The notes beneath the pieces were generated by a model that was not told the DNA's origin, ran no database searches, and worked only from the letters and a program-made list of their open reading frames with translations. The position numbers and the translations under genes were made by a program. Positions 14,434-23,592 of a stretch of 36,164 nucleotides of DNA are shown here, piece after piece. The DNA is from SHZI01 sp038214295 (GTDB taxonomy: Bacteria > Pseudomonadota > Gammaproteobacteria > Steroidobacterales > GCA-2729495). The stretch covers positions 1-36,164 of the forward strand of contig JBBQSA010000034.1 of assembly GCA_038214295.1 (NCBI GenBank), written 5' to 3'. Each line of letters opens with the position of its first letter. The first letter of the stretch is position 1.

Positions 14434-15861
14434 TCAGTCCGTCCTGCCCTGGCGACCGTAGCGGTCCTCGAAGCGCACGATGTCATCCTCGCCCAGGTAA
14501 TCACCCACCTGCACCTCGATGATGTGCAGGATGTCGGTGCCAGGGTTCTCGATTCGGTGCTTCGCTCCCTGGGGGATGAAGGTGTGACCGCCAACGGGCA
14601 GGTCGAAGACCTCGGCATCCCGGGTAATCCGGGCCGTGCCCGAGACCACGACCCAGTGCTCGGCCCGGCGGTAGTGCATCTGCAGGGACAGCACGGCCCC
14701 GGGCAGCACGGTGAGGCGCTTCACCTGGAAACCGGGGGCCCCGTCCAGACTGTCGTAGCTGCCCCAGGGACGGAACACCTCCCGGCCCAGCCGGGTCTCG
14801 CTGCGGCCCTGGCGCTCCAGCTCATCGACGATCTTCTTCACGTCCTGGGCCCGGGCCTTCGGGGCCACGAGAACGGCATCCTTGGTCTCGACGACGATGC
14901 ACTCGTCGAGACCCGTCACCGCCACCAGCCGGCTGGTGGCCCGCACGTAGGAATTGGTGCAGTCGACCGCCACCACATCGCCCTCGAGCACGTTGCCCTG
15001 GGGATCCCGGTCGGAGACATCGAGCAGCGAAGCCCAGGAACCGACGTCGCTCCACCCTGCCGCCAACGGCACCACCGCCGCCTTGCTGGTCTTCTCCATG
15101 ACGGCGTAGTCGATGGATTCCCTGCGGCAAGCCCGGAAGCTGTCGCGCTGGAGTGCGACGAGGCCGGTATCGGTGGTGGCGGCCTCGCGGGCCGCCCTCG
15201 CGGCAGCGGCAATGTCAGGCGCGTGAGCCTGAAGCTCCCGCAGATAAGCCTCCGCCGAGAACAGGAACATACCGCTGTTCCACAGGTACGCGCCGGAATT
15301 CACGTAGCGCTGCGCGGTCTCGTAATCCGGCTTCTCAACGAATTCGCGCACGGCCTGCACGCCACCGCCCTCCGCAGCGACCGTCCGGATATAGCCGTAG
15401 CCCGTTTCCGGCTGGGTGGGGACGATGCCAAAGGTGACCAGCTGGCCCGCTGCGGCGGCAGGCGCCGCGAGGGCCACAGCGGCAGCAAATGCCTGTGCAT
15501 CCCGGATCACGTGATCGGCAGGCAGCACCAGCAGCAGCACGTCGGCCCCCTCGCGCCGGACGGCCTCGAGGGCGGCAACTGCCGCGGCCGGCGCAGTATT
15601 TCGCCCCTCGGGCTCGAGGATCAGGGCTGGCTCGACGCCCGCATCCCGCAGCTGCGAGCCCACCAGGAACCGGTGGGCCTCGTTGCAGACGACAAGAGGA
15701 TCGCTCACCTCGCCGTGCAACAACCGGAGCCTGGCCACCGTGTCCTGCAACAGCGAGCGGTGCCCCACCAGCGCCAGCAGCTGCTTGGGGTACAGCGCAC
15801 GGGAGAGCGGCCACAGGCGAGTGCCAGAGCCGCCGCACAGAATGACCGGGAGCAGCTTCAC
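14434..15861 (-). CDS. manC: Mannose-1-phosphate guanylyltransferase / mannose-6-phosphate isomerase
   Basis: A bifunctional type II enzyme of 475 residues that makes GDP-mannose and can isomerise fructose-6-P to mannose-6-P. The nucleotidyltransferase signature CGGSGTRLWPLSR followed by YPKQ is at the N-terminus, and FVEKP lies near residue 165. The C-terminal cupin (isomerase) domain starts near WGSYDSLDGAPGFQVKRL, with metal-ligand region SLQMHYRRAEHW and the FIPQGAKHRIENPG end motif. The GTG start at 15861 is placed by homology (VKLLPVILCGGSGTR) and follows the UDP-glucose dehydrogenase stop by 14 bases. With manB this gives a complete GDP-mannose branch from fructose-6-P. Confidence 0.95.
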   Translation of the reverse strand: MKLLPVILCGGSGTRLWPLSRALYPKQLLALVGHRSLLQDTVARLRLLHGEVSDPLVVCNEAHRFLVGSQLRDAGVEPALILEPEGRNTAPAAAVAALEAVRREGADVLLLVLPADHVIRDAQAFAAAVALAAPAAAAGQLVTFGIVPTQPETGYGYIRTVAAEGGGVQAVREFVEKPDYETAQRYVNSGAYLWNSGMFLFSAEAYLRELQAHAPDIAAAARAAREAATTDTGLVALQRDSFRACRRESIDYAVMEKTSKAAVVPLAAGWSDVGSWASLLDVSDRDPQGNVLEGDVVAVDCTNSYVRATSRLVAVTGLDECIVVETKDAVLVAPKARAQDVKKIVDELERQGRSETRLGREVFRPWGSYDSLDGAPGFQVKRLTVLPGAVLSLQMHYRRAEHWVVVSGTARITRDAEVFDLPVGGHTFIPQGAKHRIENPGTDILHIIEVQVGDYLGEDDIVRFEDRYGRQGRTD

Positions 15862-15875
15862 AATCCGTCCGGCCC

Positions 15876-17213
15876 CTAGGCGGGCAGTGCCGCACCGCGC
15901 CCTATCGCGTAGTGCGTGAAGCCCAGCTTCGCCAGCACCTTCGGATCGTAGAGATTGCGGCCATCGAAGACGACCGGGCCCGCCAGCGCCGCGCGGATCC
16001 GCTCGAAGTCGGGACTCCGGAACTCCTGCCACTCGGTAACAATCACCAGCGCATCAGCGCCCTTCAGCGCCTCGTCCGCCGAAGCGCACAGCGTCAGGTC
16101 GGAACGGGAGCCATAAACGCGGCCGGTTTCGGCCATGGACTGGGGGTCGTAGGCCCGAACGCTGGCGCCGGCTGCCCACAGCGACTCCATCAGCACGCGA
16201 CTCGGGGCCTCGCGCATATCGTCGGTATTCGGCTTGAATGCCAGGCCCCAGAGCGCCAGCGTGCGGCCCTTGAGCTTGCCGCGAAAATGGCGGCTGATCT
16301 TGTCGAACAAGACATGCTTCTGCCGGTCGTTCACGGCATCGACGGCGCGCACGAGTTGGGCATCGTAGCCAATCTCCTCCGCGGAGCGGATCAACGCGTG
16401 CACGTCCTTCGGGAAACAGGAGCCTCCATAGCCGCAGCCCGGGTAGATGAAGGAATACCCGATCCTGGGGTCCGACCCGATGCCGATGCGGACCTGCTCG
16501 ATGTCGGCACCGTAGCGCTCGGCAATATTTGCCAGCTCGTTCATCAGGCTGATCTTGGTGGCAAGCATGACGTTGGCGGCGTACTTGGTGAGTTCCGCCG
16601 ATCGCACGTCCATCACGATGAGCTTGTCATGACTGCGGCTGAAGGGCTCGTAGAGCTGTCGCAGCAGGTCCGCGGCACGCTGGCTCCCGGTGCCGATGAT
16701 GATCCGGTCCGGCTTCATGAAGTCGGCAACGGCCGCCCCCTCCTTCAGGAATTCCGGATTCGAGACCACATCGAATTCGACCGCCGACTTGCGCCGTGCG
16801 AGTGCCCTGGCAATCGTCTCCTGGACCCGGTCAGCGGTACCCACGGGCACCGTCGACTTGTCGACGACGACCTTGTAGTCGGTCATGTGCTCGCCGATGG
16901 ACTCGGCCACGGTCACGACGTGACGCAGGTCGGCCGAGCCGTCCTCGTTCTTGGGTGTCCCCACGGCAATGAACTGGAGCTCGCCGTGGCGCACACCTTC
17001 GGCGACATCGGTGGTGAAGTTGAGCCGCCCTGCCGCGTGATTGCGCCGGACGACGTCTTCCAGGCCCGGCTCGAAGATCGGGATCTCGCCGGCATTGAGT
17101 GCCGCGACTTTTGCCCGATCGATATCGACGCAGACGACGTGATTCCCGGCCTGGGCTATGCAGGCGCCGGTAACGAGCCCCACGTAGCCGGTGCCGTGCA
17201 CCGTTATTCTCAT
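15876..17213 (-). CDS. ugd: UDP-glucose 6-dehydrogenase
   Basis: A 445-residue NAD-dependent four-electron dehydrogenase converting UDP-glucose to UDP-glucuronate. It has the N-terminal nucleotide-binding GTGYVGLVTG, the VGTPKNEDGSAD block, the central NPEFLKEGAAV motif and the catalytic Cys in GYGGSCFPKDV (about residue 260). The C-terminal UDP-binding domain starts around LALWGLAFKPNTDDMREAPS. The length is normal. It supplies glucuronate and, through the epimerase at 18948, galacturonate for an acidic EPS. It lies in a minus-strand run with manC and manB. Confidence 0.95.
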   Translation of the reverse strand: MRITVHGTGYVGLVTGACIAQAGNHVVCVDIDRAKVAALNAGEIPIFEPGLEDVVRRNHAAGRLNFTTDVAEGVRHGELQFIAVGTPKNEDGSADLRHVVTVAESIGEHMTDYKVVVDKSTVPVGTADRVQETIARALARRKSAVEFDVVSNPEFLKEGAAVADFMKPDRIIIGTGSQRAADLLRQLYEPFSRSHDKLIVMDVRSAELTKYAANVMLATKISLMNELANIAERYGADIEQVRIGIGSDPRIGYSFIYPGCGYGGSCFPKDVHALIRSAEEIGYDAQLVRAVDAVNDRQKHVLFDKISRHFRGKLKGRTLALWGLAFKPNTDDMREAPSRVLMESLWAAGASVRAYDPQSMAETGRVYGSRSDLTLCASADEALKGADALVIVTEWQEFRSPDFERIRAALAGPVVFDGRNLYDPKVLAKLGFTHYAIGRGAALPA

Positions 17214-17300
17214 TGGTTATTTCCGAACTTGAGAGTCCAAGGGAACGCGTAGATTAGCGGGTCGCGGGGCCAAGGCAACCAAACGGGTCACGGGCGGCCT

Positions 17301-18935
17301 TCAGGCCTCGTTGCGCCAGCGGCGAACGACCCGGCCTACGCCGGGCAGGCCCGGCGATGGATCTGCGGCCTGGAGGTCCTGGTGCATGCCAACGGCAAGC
17401 CCCTTACCCAGCTCCACACCCCACTGGTCGAAGGGATTGATGCCCCAGATGCACGCCTGGACGAAGACCTTTTGCTCGTAGAGGGCGATCAGGAAGCCCA
17501 GGCTGCGCGGGTCGAGGCGCCTGAGCAGGAGGAGATTGCTGGGGTGATTGCCCGGGTGAACCTTGTGGGGCGCGAGCCGCGCCACCTCATCGGCCGGCCT
17601 GCCCCGGGCCACGAGGTCGGCACGGGCGGCTTCGAGGGTGTAACCACGCGCGAAGGCCTCCGCCTGGGCCAGCATGTTTGCCAGTCCCACCAGGTGCTGA
17701 TCAACGAACGGACTCGAGCCTTCCGCCGGGGCGATGAAGTCAGCCGCGAACCTTGCCGTGCCCTGGTGCAGGAGCTGGAAGAACGAGTGCTGGGCGTTGT
17801 TACCAGGCTCGCCCCAGATGACCGTTCCGGTACTCCACCGGACGGGATCACCCTCCCGGGTTACGCCCTTGCCATTGCTCTCCATCTCGAGCTGCTGCAG
17901 ATAGGCGGGGAAACGGTGCAGGCGCGCGTCGTAGGGCAGGATCACCTGGCTTGTCGTGCCGAGGAAGTTCTGGTTCCAGACCGCGATCAATGCAAGCAGG
18001 ACCGGCAGGTTGTCCGCCAGCGGCGCCGAGCAGAAGTGTTCGTCAAGCTCGCGTCCGCCGGCCAGTAGTTCCCGGAACTGCTCAGGGCCTATGGCAATGG
18101 CGATCGCCAGGCCGATTGACGACCAGAGGGAGTAGCGCCCCCCGACCCAGTCCCAGATACGGAACCGGTGGTCGCCCGCGATCCCGAACTTGTCCATCGC
18201 CGGTCCATTGACCGACACGGCCACAAAATGGCGCGCGACGGCCGGCTCGCCGAGTTGGCGAATCAGCCAGTCCCGTGCGGCGTCGGCATTCAGGGCCGTC
18301 TCCCACGTCACGAAGCTCTTCGAGCAGACGATGAACAGCGTCTCGGCCGCAGGGGCCTCCGCAAGAACATCGGCGAGCTGCGTGCCGTCGACATTGGAAA
18401 CGTAGTGCATCTGAAGGCCGGTGCCGCAAAACTCGTGCAGCGCCGCTATCGCCATGACGAGTCCCAGATCGGAACCGCCGATGCCGATGTTCACGACATG
18501 GCGAATCCTCCGGCCAGTCGCTCCGAGGAACTCGCCAGCGCGAATGGCCCCGGCCAGTGCCAGCATCCGGTCGCGCTCCGCCTCGATTTCCCCGCGTATG
18601 TCCGTACCCGCCACCAGCAAGGGCGGACTCGGTGGTCCCCGGAGGGCCATGTGCTGCGCGGGGCGCTGCTCTGTCGCGTTAACGACCTGCCCGGCAAACA
18701 AGGCCTCGATGGACTCCGGCACAGCGCGCTCGTTGGCGAGCGCGATCAGGAGCTGGAGAGTATCGGCGGTCAGCCGGTTGCGGGAGAAGTCCAGCAGACA
18801 ACCACCCTGCTGCCGGGAGAACTCCTCGAACCGGCCGGATTGGTCCAACAAGTCCCGGAGATGGGCGCCGGACAAGCCTTGGGCATGCTGCTGCAAGGCC
18901 TTCCAGGCCGAAGCCTGTAGCAGGTCGTCCGCCAT
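17301..18935 (-). CDS. pgi: Glucose-6-phosphate isomerase
   Basis: A 544-residue phosphoglucose isomerase linking glucose-6-P and fructose-6-P, and so feeding both the UDP-glucose and GDP-mannose branches. Signature motifs are NIGIGGSDLG, SKSFVTWET, VGGRYSLWSSIGLA (the GGRxS(L/M)WS signature), the catalytic Glu region near QQLEMESNGKGV, and the His/Lys ends in WGINPFDQWGVELGK. The start ATG at 18935 has GAGGAG eight bases upstream, and this Shine-Dalgarno overlaps the epimerase stop. Having pgi inside an EPS gene run is less usual than a stand-alone location and suggests dedicated precursor supply. Confidence 0.96.
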   Translation of the reverse strand: MADDLLQASAWKALQQHAQGLSGAHLRDLLDQSGRFEEFSRQQGGCLLDFSRNRLTADTLQLLIALANERAVPESIEALFAGQVVNATEQRPAQHMALRGPPSPPLLVAGTDIRGEIEAERDRMLALAGAIRAGEFLGATGRRIRHVVNIGIGGSDLGLVMAIAALHEFCGTGLQMHYVSNVDGTQLADVLAEAPAAETLFIVCSKSFVTWETALNADAARDWLIRQLGEPAVARHFVAVSVNGPAMDKFGIAGDHRFRIWDWVGGRYSLWSSIGLAIAIAIGPEQFRELLAGGRELDEHFCSAPLADNLPVLLALIAVWNQNFLGTTSQVILPYDARLHRFPAYLQQLEMESNGKGVTREGDPVRWSTGTVIWGEPGNNAQHSFFQLLHQGTARFAADFIAPAEGSSPFVDQHLVGLANMLAQAEAFARGYTLEAARADLVARGRPADEVARLAPHKVHPGNHPSNLLLLRRLDPRSLGFLIALYEQKVFVQACIWGINPFDQWGVELGKGLAVGMHQDLQAADPSPGLPGVGRVVRRWRNEA

Positions 18936-18947
18936 GGGATCACTCCT

Positions 18948-19961
18948 CTAGAGGGTGATCTTATGGTAGTCCAGATACCAGTCCACGAAGCGGCCGACGC
19001 CGACCTCGACTGGCGTCGCTGGCCGGTACCCGACGTCGGTGACCAGATCTTCCACATCTGCCCAGGTATCCGGCACATCACCCTGCTGCAGGGGCAGGAG
19101 GTTCTTCTCCGCCTTGCGGCCGAGACGCTGCTCCAGCACCTCGATGTAGCGCATCAGGTCGACCGGCTGGGCGTTGCCAATGTTGTACAGCCGGTAGGGT
19201 GCCCGGCTGGTGCCGGGATCCGGGCGATCCGAGTCCCAGGCGGCGTTACCCGTGGCAACCCGGTCCAGAGCGGCAACCACGCCACCGACGATGTCATCCA
19301 CGTAGGTGAAATCCCGGCGATGTTTTCCGTAGTTGAAAACGTCGATGGGCTTGCCCGCGAGGATCGCCTTCGTGAAGAGGAAAAGGGCCATGTCAGGCCG
19401 GCCCCAGGGCCCGTAGACCGTGAAGAACCGCAGCCCGGTCACCGGCAGCCCGTAGAGACTCGCGTAGGTGTGCGCCATCAACTCGGTGGCTTTCTTGGTC
19501 GCGGCATACAGCGAGAGGGGGTGATCGACGTTCTGATGAATGGAAAACGGCATCCTTGTGTTGGCGCCGTAAACGGAACTGGTGGACGCATAGACCAGGT
19601 GCTGGACCCCATGGTGGCGGCAGCCCTCCAGGACGTTCAGCGTACCAACGACGTTACTGTCCACGTAGACGTGGGGATTCTCGATCGAGTAACGCACACC
19701 CGCCTGGGCGCCGAGGTGGACTACCCGGTCGAAGCGCTCGGCCTTGAACAACGCCTCCATGCCCTCGCGGTTGGCCAGGTCGAGCAGCACAAACCGGAAG
19801 CGCGCATCAGTCTGAAGTCTCGCGAGCCGTGCTTTCTTGAGATTGACGTCGTAGTAGTCGTTGAGATTGTCCAGGCCAACCACCTGGTCGCCGCGCGCCA
19901 GCAGGCGATGCGCGGTTGTCGAACCGATGAAACCGGCCGCTCCTGTTACCAGAACCTTCAT
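18948..19961 (-). CDS. NAD-dependent epimerase, UDP-glucuronate 4-epimerase-like
   Basis: A 337-residue extended SDR epimerase. The N-terminal GAAGFIGS is the NAD-binding motif, the catalytic Tyr and Lys are in SLYAATKKATE, and the Ser is in YASTSSVYG. The NDYYDVNLKKARL segment is characteristic of the UDP-glucuronate 4-epimerase (CapI-like) group, which makes UDP-galacturonate. Given the UDP-HexNAc dehydrogenase directly upstream, a TviC/WbpP-like role on UDP-N-acetylhexosaminuronate is an alternative. ATG 19961 is chosen because GAGGTG lies about nine bases upstream and it starts exactly at the Rossmann motif. The gap to the upstream gene's stop is 25 bases, consistent with an operon. Confidence 0.88.
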   Translation of the reverse strand: MKVLVTGAAGFIGSTTAHRLLARGDQVVGLDNLNDYYDVNLKKARLARLQTDARFRFVLLDLANREGMEALFKAERFDRVVHLGAQAGVRYSIENPHVYVDSNVVGTLNVLEGCRHHGVQHLVYASTSSVYGANTRMPFSIHQNVDHPLSLYAATKKATELMAHTYASLYGLPVTGLRFFTVYGPWGRPDMALFLFTKAILAGKPIDVFNYGKHRRDFTYVDDIVGGVVAALDRVATGNAAWDSDRPDPGTSRAPYRLYNIGNAQPVDLMRYIEVLEQRLGRKAEKNLLPLQQGDVPDTWADVEDLVTDVGYRPATPVEVGVGRFVDWYLDYHKITL

Positions 19962-19986
19962 GCCGCAGCCCACCTCGCGCGCCACA

Positions 19987-21276
19987 TCAAAGACGAGCGT
20001 CAACCTGGTCGGCGGGCAGCAGGCTCTTGATGTCGTAGAGGACGTGGTCCTTGCGGCCCCAGGCGTGTATCGAGGCGGGCGACATGTCCCGGAACTGGTC
20101 GTGCGCGACAGCCAGAACGATGCCATCGTACTGGCCCGTTGCCGGCGACTGCGTGAGGATGTCCAGCCCGTACTCGTGCTTGACCACCGCTGCATCAGCC
20201 CAGGGGTCGTACACGTCGACGGCAGCTCCGTAGGACTTCAACTCCTGCACCACATCGACGACGCGCGTATTGCGGACGTCAGGGCAATTTTCCTTGAAGG
20301 TGATGCCGAGAACCAGGATCCGCGACTTCGGAAGGCTCATGCCACGCTTCACCATGAGGCGGATAACAGCGGTTGCCACATACAGCCCCATGTTGTCGTT
20401 GATGCGCCGGCCCGCGAGAATCATCTCCGGGTGGTACCCCATCTCCTGGGACTTGTGGGTCAAATAGTAGGGATCCACGCCGATGCAGTGCCCGCCAACA
20501 AGTCCGGGCCTGAAGGGCAGGAAGTTCCACTTGGTTCCTGCAGCCTGCAGGACTTCCAGGGTATCGAGTCCCATGCGGTTGAAAATCAGGGCAAGCTCGT
20601 TGATCAAGGCGATATTGACGTCGCGCTGGGTATTCTCGATCACCTTGGCAGCCTCCGCCACCCGGATGGACGACGCCGGGTAAGTGCCTGCCGTGATAAT
20701 TCGACTGTACAGGGCATCGACAAAGCGGGCGGCGTCCGGCGTGGAGCCCGCAGTGATCTTGCGGATTGTCGTCAGCCGGTGCTCCTTGTCGCCAGGGTTG
20801 ATGCGCTCGGGGCTATAGCCCACGAAAAAGTCCTGGTTGAGCTTTAGCCCGGACACCTGCTCGAGAATGGGCGCACAATCTTCCTCAGTGCAGCCAGGGT
20901 AAACCGTGGACTCGTAAACGACGATGGCGCCCTTGCCGAGGACCTGGCCCACGGTCCGGCTGGCGGACCGGAGCGCGCTGATGTCCGGCCGCTTGGCGGC
21001 GTCGATCGGCGTGGGCACAGTGACGATGTAGACATCCCGACCCCGCAATGCCTCGAGGTCAGTCGTGAAGCTGAGGTGCTTGGCCGCCGCCAGTTCATGG
21101 GCGTCGGTTTCCAGCGTGAAATCGTTGCCCGCCTTCAGGTCGGAGATCCTTTTCGGGTCGATGTCGAAGCCCACCGTGTCCAGATGGCGCCCGAACTCGA
21201 CAGCCAGCGGCAGGCCCACGTAGCCCAGGCCGACAATGGCAACCTTTGCGTCGTTTATCTTCTTGAATTTCGACAT
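19987..21276 (-). CDS. UDP-N-acetylhexosamine 6-dehydrogenase (TviB/WbpA-like)
   Basis: A 429-residue nucleotide-sugar dehydrogenase. The NAD motif is IVGLGYVGLPLAVEFG, followed by VTVPTPID, ESTVYPGCTEE and GYSPERINPGDKEH. The catalytic Cys is in GLVGGHCIGVDPYYL, a form typical of UDP-HexNAc dehydrogenases (TviB, WbpA), whereas the UDP-glucose enzyme at 15876 has GYGGSCFPKDV. The C-terminal domain contains LGITFKENCPDVRNTRV. It would oxidise UDP-GlcNAc (or UDP-GalNAc) to the uronate using two NAD+. With two different dehydrogenases and an epimerase, the locus can make several uronic acids. Confidence 0.92.
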   Translation of the reverse strand: MSKFKKINDAKVAIVGLGYVGLPLAVEFGRHLDTVGFDIDPKRISDLKAGNDFTLETDAHELAAAKHLSFTTDLEALRGRDVYIVTVPTPIDAAKRPDISALRSASRTVGQVLGKGAIVVYESTVYPGCTEEDCAPILEQVSGLKLNQDFFVGYSPERINPGDKEHRLTTIRKITAGSTPDAARFVDALYSRIITAGTYPASSIRVAEAAKVIENTQRDVNIALINELALIFNRMGLDTLEVLQAAGTKWNFLPFRPGLVGGHCIGVDPYYLTHKSQEMGYHPEMILAGRRINDNMGLYVATAVIRLMVKRGMSLPKSRILVLGITFKENCPDVRNTRVVDVVQELKSYGAAVDVYDPWADAAVVKHEYGLDILTQSPATGQYDGIVLAVAHDQFRDMSPASIHAWGRKDHVLYDIKSLLPADQVDARL

Positions 21277-21357
21277 ATTGTTATTGCGCCCGGCGCTGGA
21301 TTGAAGCCTGCGGATTGTCCATCAAACAGCTGCCCAGCCACCATCACCCCCGTCACA

Positions 21358-22860
21358 CTACAGCAGAAACGCTACGGCCAGCAGGCCGGCCGTGGTCATG
21401 GTAACGGTGTACGGCAGGGCCATCCAGACCATCCGTCCGTAGGAAAGACGAATTAGGGGGGCAAGGGCCGAGGTCAGCAGAAACAGGAAGGCAGCCTGGC
21501 CGTTCGGGGTGGCGACGCTGGGAATATTGGTGCCGGTGTTGATGGCGACAGCAAGCAATTCGAACTGCTCCCGCCCGATGGTGCCAGCAAGGAGCGCCGT
21601 TTTCGCCTGGGTAATGTAGACCGTCCCGACGAACACATTGTCGCTCACGGCGGAAAGCACGCCGGATGCTATGAAGTACATCACTACCTGAAGGCGCCCC
21701 TCCAGCGACAGCGCCCAGTCGGTGAAGGGACTGAACAGTCCCTGGTCCTGGATCATCGCCACGATTGCAAAGAAAACTACCAACAGGGCAGTAAATGGCA
21801 GCGCCGCCTCAAAGGCGTGCCCCAGCCGCTTCTCCTCAATAATCCCGTTGAACGCTGTCGCCAGAACGATGATCAGGAGTCCAATGAGGCCCACTTCAGC
21901 CACGTGCAGCCCCAGCGCAACCACCAGGACACCTGCGGCGACACCCTGCATGGCAATTACGCAGGTCTCCCGCAGCGTTCGCGCGGCGTCCGCCTGCCGC
22001 TGATACTCCTCGAGAATCCGCCGTACCTTGGGACTGAGCTCGACTCCGTAGCCGAACCAGCCAGTAACTTCCAGCAAGAAGCACGTTGCCAGGCCCACTG
22101 CAAAAACGGGCATCGACACCGGTGCGACCCGGAGCGCGAACTCGACGAACTGCCAGTCCGCGGCGGCGCCGATCATCAGGTTCTGTGGCTCTCCCACCAG
22201 CGTGGCGACACCACCCAGGGCAGTACCGACCGCGGCGTGCATAACAAGACCGCGGAGAAAGGCGCGGAACTGATTGAGATCCTGACGCTCCAACTCCGGC
22301 ACGGAACCGTCATCGATCCAGCCGTCACTGACAGCGTCATGCTGACCCGACGCGACCCGCTGGTAGATGCGATAAAAGCCGTGGGCCACAGCAATCACAA
22401 TGGCCGTTACCGTGAGCGCGTCAAGAAATGCCGACAGGACAGCGCCGGCGGCAGTGAATGTAACAGCCAGCAAGCGCTTCGAGCGGAATCCCAGCAGGAT
22501 TCGTCCGAACACATACATGAGCATTTCCCGCAGGAACGAGATTCCCGCGACGACGAATATCAGGAGCAGGATCACCGGAAAATTGTGCTCCGTCTCACGG
22601 TACACGGCATCCGCTGACGTGAGCCCGATAACGACCGCCTCGATTGCGAGCAGCCCCCCGGGCTGCAACGGGTAGCACTTGAGTGCCATCGCGAGTACAA
22701 AGATGAACTCGGCAACGATCACCCAGCCAGCCACGAATGGCCCTGTCGTAAGCACCAGTATGGGATTGAGCAACAGGAAGCCGAGCACAGTGAGCTTGTA
22801 CCAGTCCGGTGAGTGACCCAGGAAATTGCCGGCGAGTGCACGCCCGAGACTCTCTCTCAT
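21358..22860 (-). CDS. nhaB: Na+/H+ antiporter NhaB
   Basis: A 500-residue integral membrane Na+/H+ antiporter, close to the usual 510 or so residues of NhaB, which exports sodium in exchange for protons. MRESLGRALAGNFLGHSPDWYK at the N-terminus aligns well with the known NhaB start. Many hydrophobic spans follow, including FLDALTVTAIVIAVAHGFYR and the ALSLEGRLQVVMYFIASGVLSAVSDNVFVGT region conserved in the family. The ATG at 22860 overlaps the dnaQ stop as ATGA, indicating translational coupling; nine upstream codons in the same frame belong to the dnaQ coding overlap. A sodium antiporter suggests a saline or alkaline habitat, which is inference. Confidence 0.95.
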   Translation of the reverse strand: MRESLGRALAGNFLGHSPDWYKLTVLGFLLLNPILVLTTGPFVAGWVIVAEFIFVLAMALKCYPLQPGGLLAIEAVVIGLTSADAVYRETEHNFPVILLLIFVVAGISFLREMLMYVFGRILLGFRSKRLLAVTFTAAGAVLSAFLDALTVTAIVIAVAHGFYRIYQRVASGQHDAVSDGWIDDGSVPELERQDLNQFRAFLRGLVMHAAVGTALGGVATLVGEPQNLMIGAAADWQFVEFALRVAPVSMPVFAVGLATCFLLEVTGWFGYGVELSPKVRRILEEYQRQADAARTLRETCVIAMQGVAAGVLVVALGLHVAEVGLIGLLIIVLATAFNGIIEEKRLGHAFEAALPFTALLVVFFAIVAMIQDQGLFSPFTDWALSLEGRLQVVMYFIASGVLSAVSDNVFVGTVYITQAKTALLAGTIGREQFELLAVAINTGTNIPSVATPNGQAAFLFLLTSALAPLIRLSYGRMVWMALPYTVTMTTAGLLAVAFLL

Positions 22861-23579
22861 CTTGCGGCTCCGGCGAGCTTTCGCCACAACGTTTTGCCGC
22901 CACTCTGCTTGTCGAGCAGCACCAAATGCTGCTCGTGGGCCGCCAGCTCATCCGCTGTCGCACGCACCACCGCAAGGTGCAGGCCGTCACGAGCCACCGG
23001 TTGCACGGCACGCTGCTGCCCGGACATCCCGGGGACAGACGGGTCAAGCAACAGGGTGGCCTGCCCTCCGGTCATCGCGAGGTAGACATCTGCCAGCAAC
23101 TGGGCGTCCAGGATTGCCCCGTGGAACTCGCGGCTGGTGTTATCCACCGAGTAGCGCTTGCAAAGCGCGTCCAGGCTGTTGCGTTGCCCGGGATGCAGGC
23201 GGCGCGCCAGGCCCAGGGTGTCAAGGACCGTGCAGTGCCCCGGTATTCGGGGCGCATCGCCGCCGAGCAATCGCAGTTCCGCGTTCAGGAAGCCAATGTC
23301 AAAAGCAGCGTTGTGAATGACGAGCTCCGCGTCGGCCACAAAGTCCAGGAACTCCCGCGCAACGTCCGCGAAACGCGGCTTACCCGCCAGCATCTCGGCG
23401 CAAATGCCGTGCACTTCCTGTGCGCCCGGGTCGATCTCCCGATCCGGCTGCAGGTAGTGATGCAGCGTGCGATGGGTGCGCCGGCGATTGACCAGCTCCA
23501 CACACCCCAGCTCGATGATCCGGTGCCCCTTCTCCACCTCGAGGCCCGTGGTTTCCGTGTCGAGAACAACTTGTCGCAT
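22857..23579 (-). CDS. dnaQ: DNA polymerase III epsilon subunit (3'-5' proofreading exonuclease)
   Basis: A 240-residue DEDDh exonuclease, near the 243 residues of the E. coli protein. The catalytic residues are visible in LDTETTGLE (Asp, Glu), HNAAFDIGFL (Asp) and HGAILDAQLLADVY (His, Asp). The C-terminal tail LLDKQSGGKTLW is the region that contacts the alpha polymerase subunit in the family. The ATG at 23579 is taken because the exonuclease fold begins at once; earlier in-frame codons overlap rnhA. Neighbouring rnhA and yafS-like genes are the classic gammaproteobacterial arrangement, although here all run the same way. Confidence 0.96.
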   Translation of the reverse strand: MRQVVLDTETTGLEVEKGHRIIELGCVELVNRRRTHRTLHHYLQPDREIDPGAQEVHGICAEMLAGKPRFADVAREFLDFVADAELVIHNAAFDIGFLNAELRLLGGDAPRIPGHCTVLDTLGLARRLHPGQRNSLDALCKRYSVDNTSREFHGAILDAQLLADVYLAMTGGQATLLLDPSVPGMSGQQRAVQPVARDGLHLAVVRATADELAAHEQHLVLLDKQSGGKTLWRKLAGAAR

Positions 23580-23592
23580 AGCCGCTGTACCC

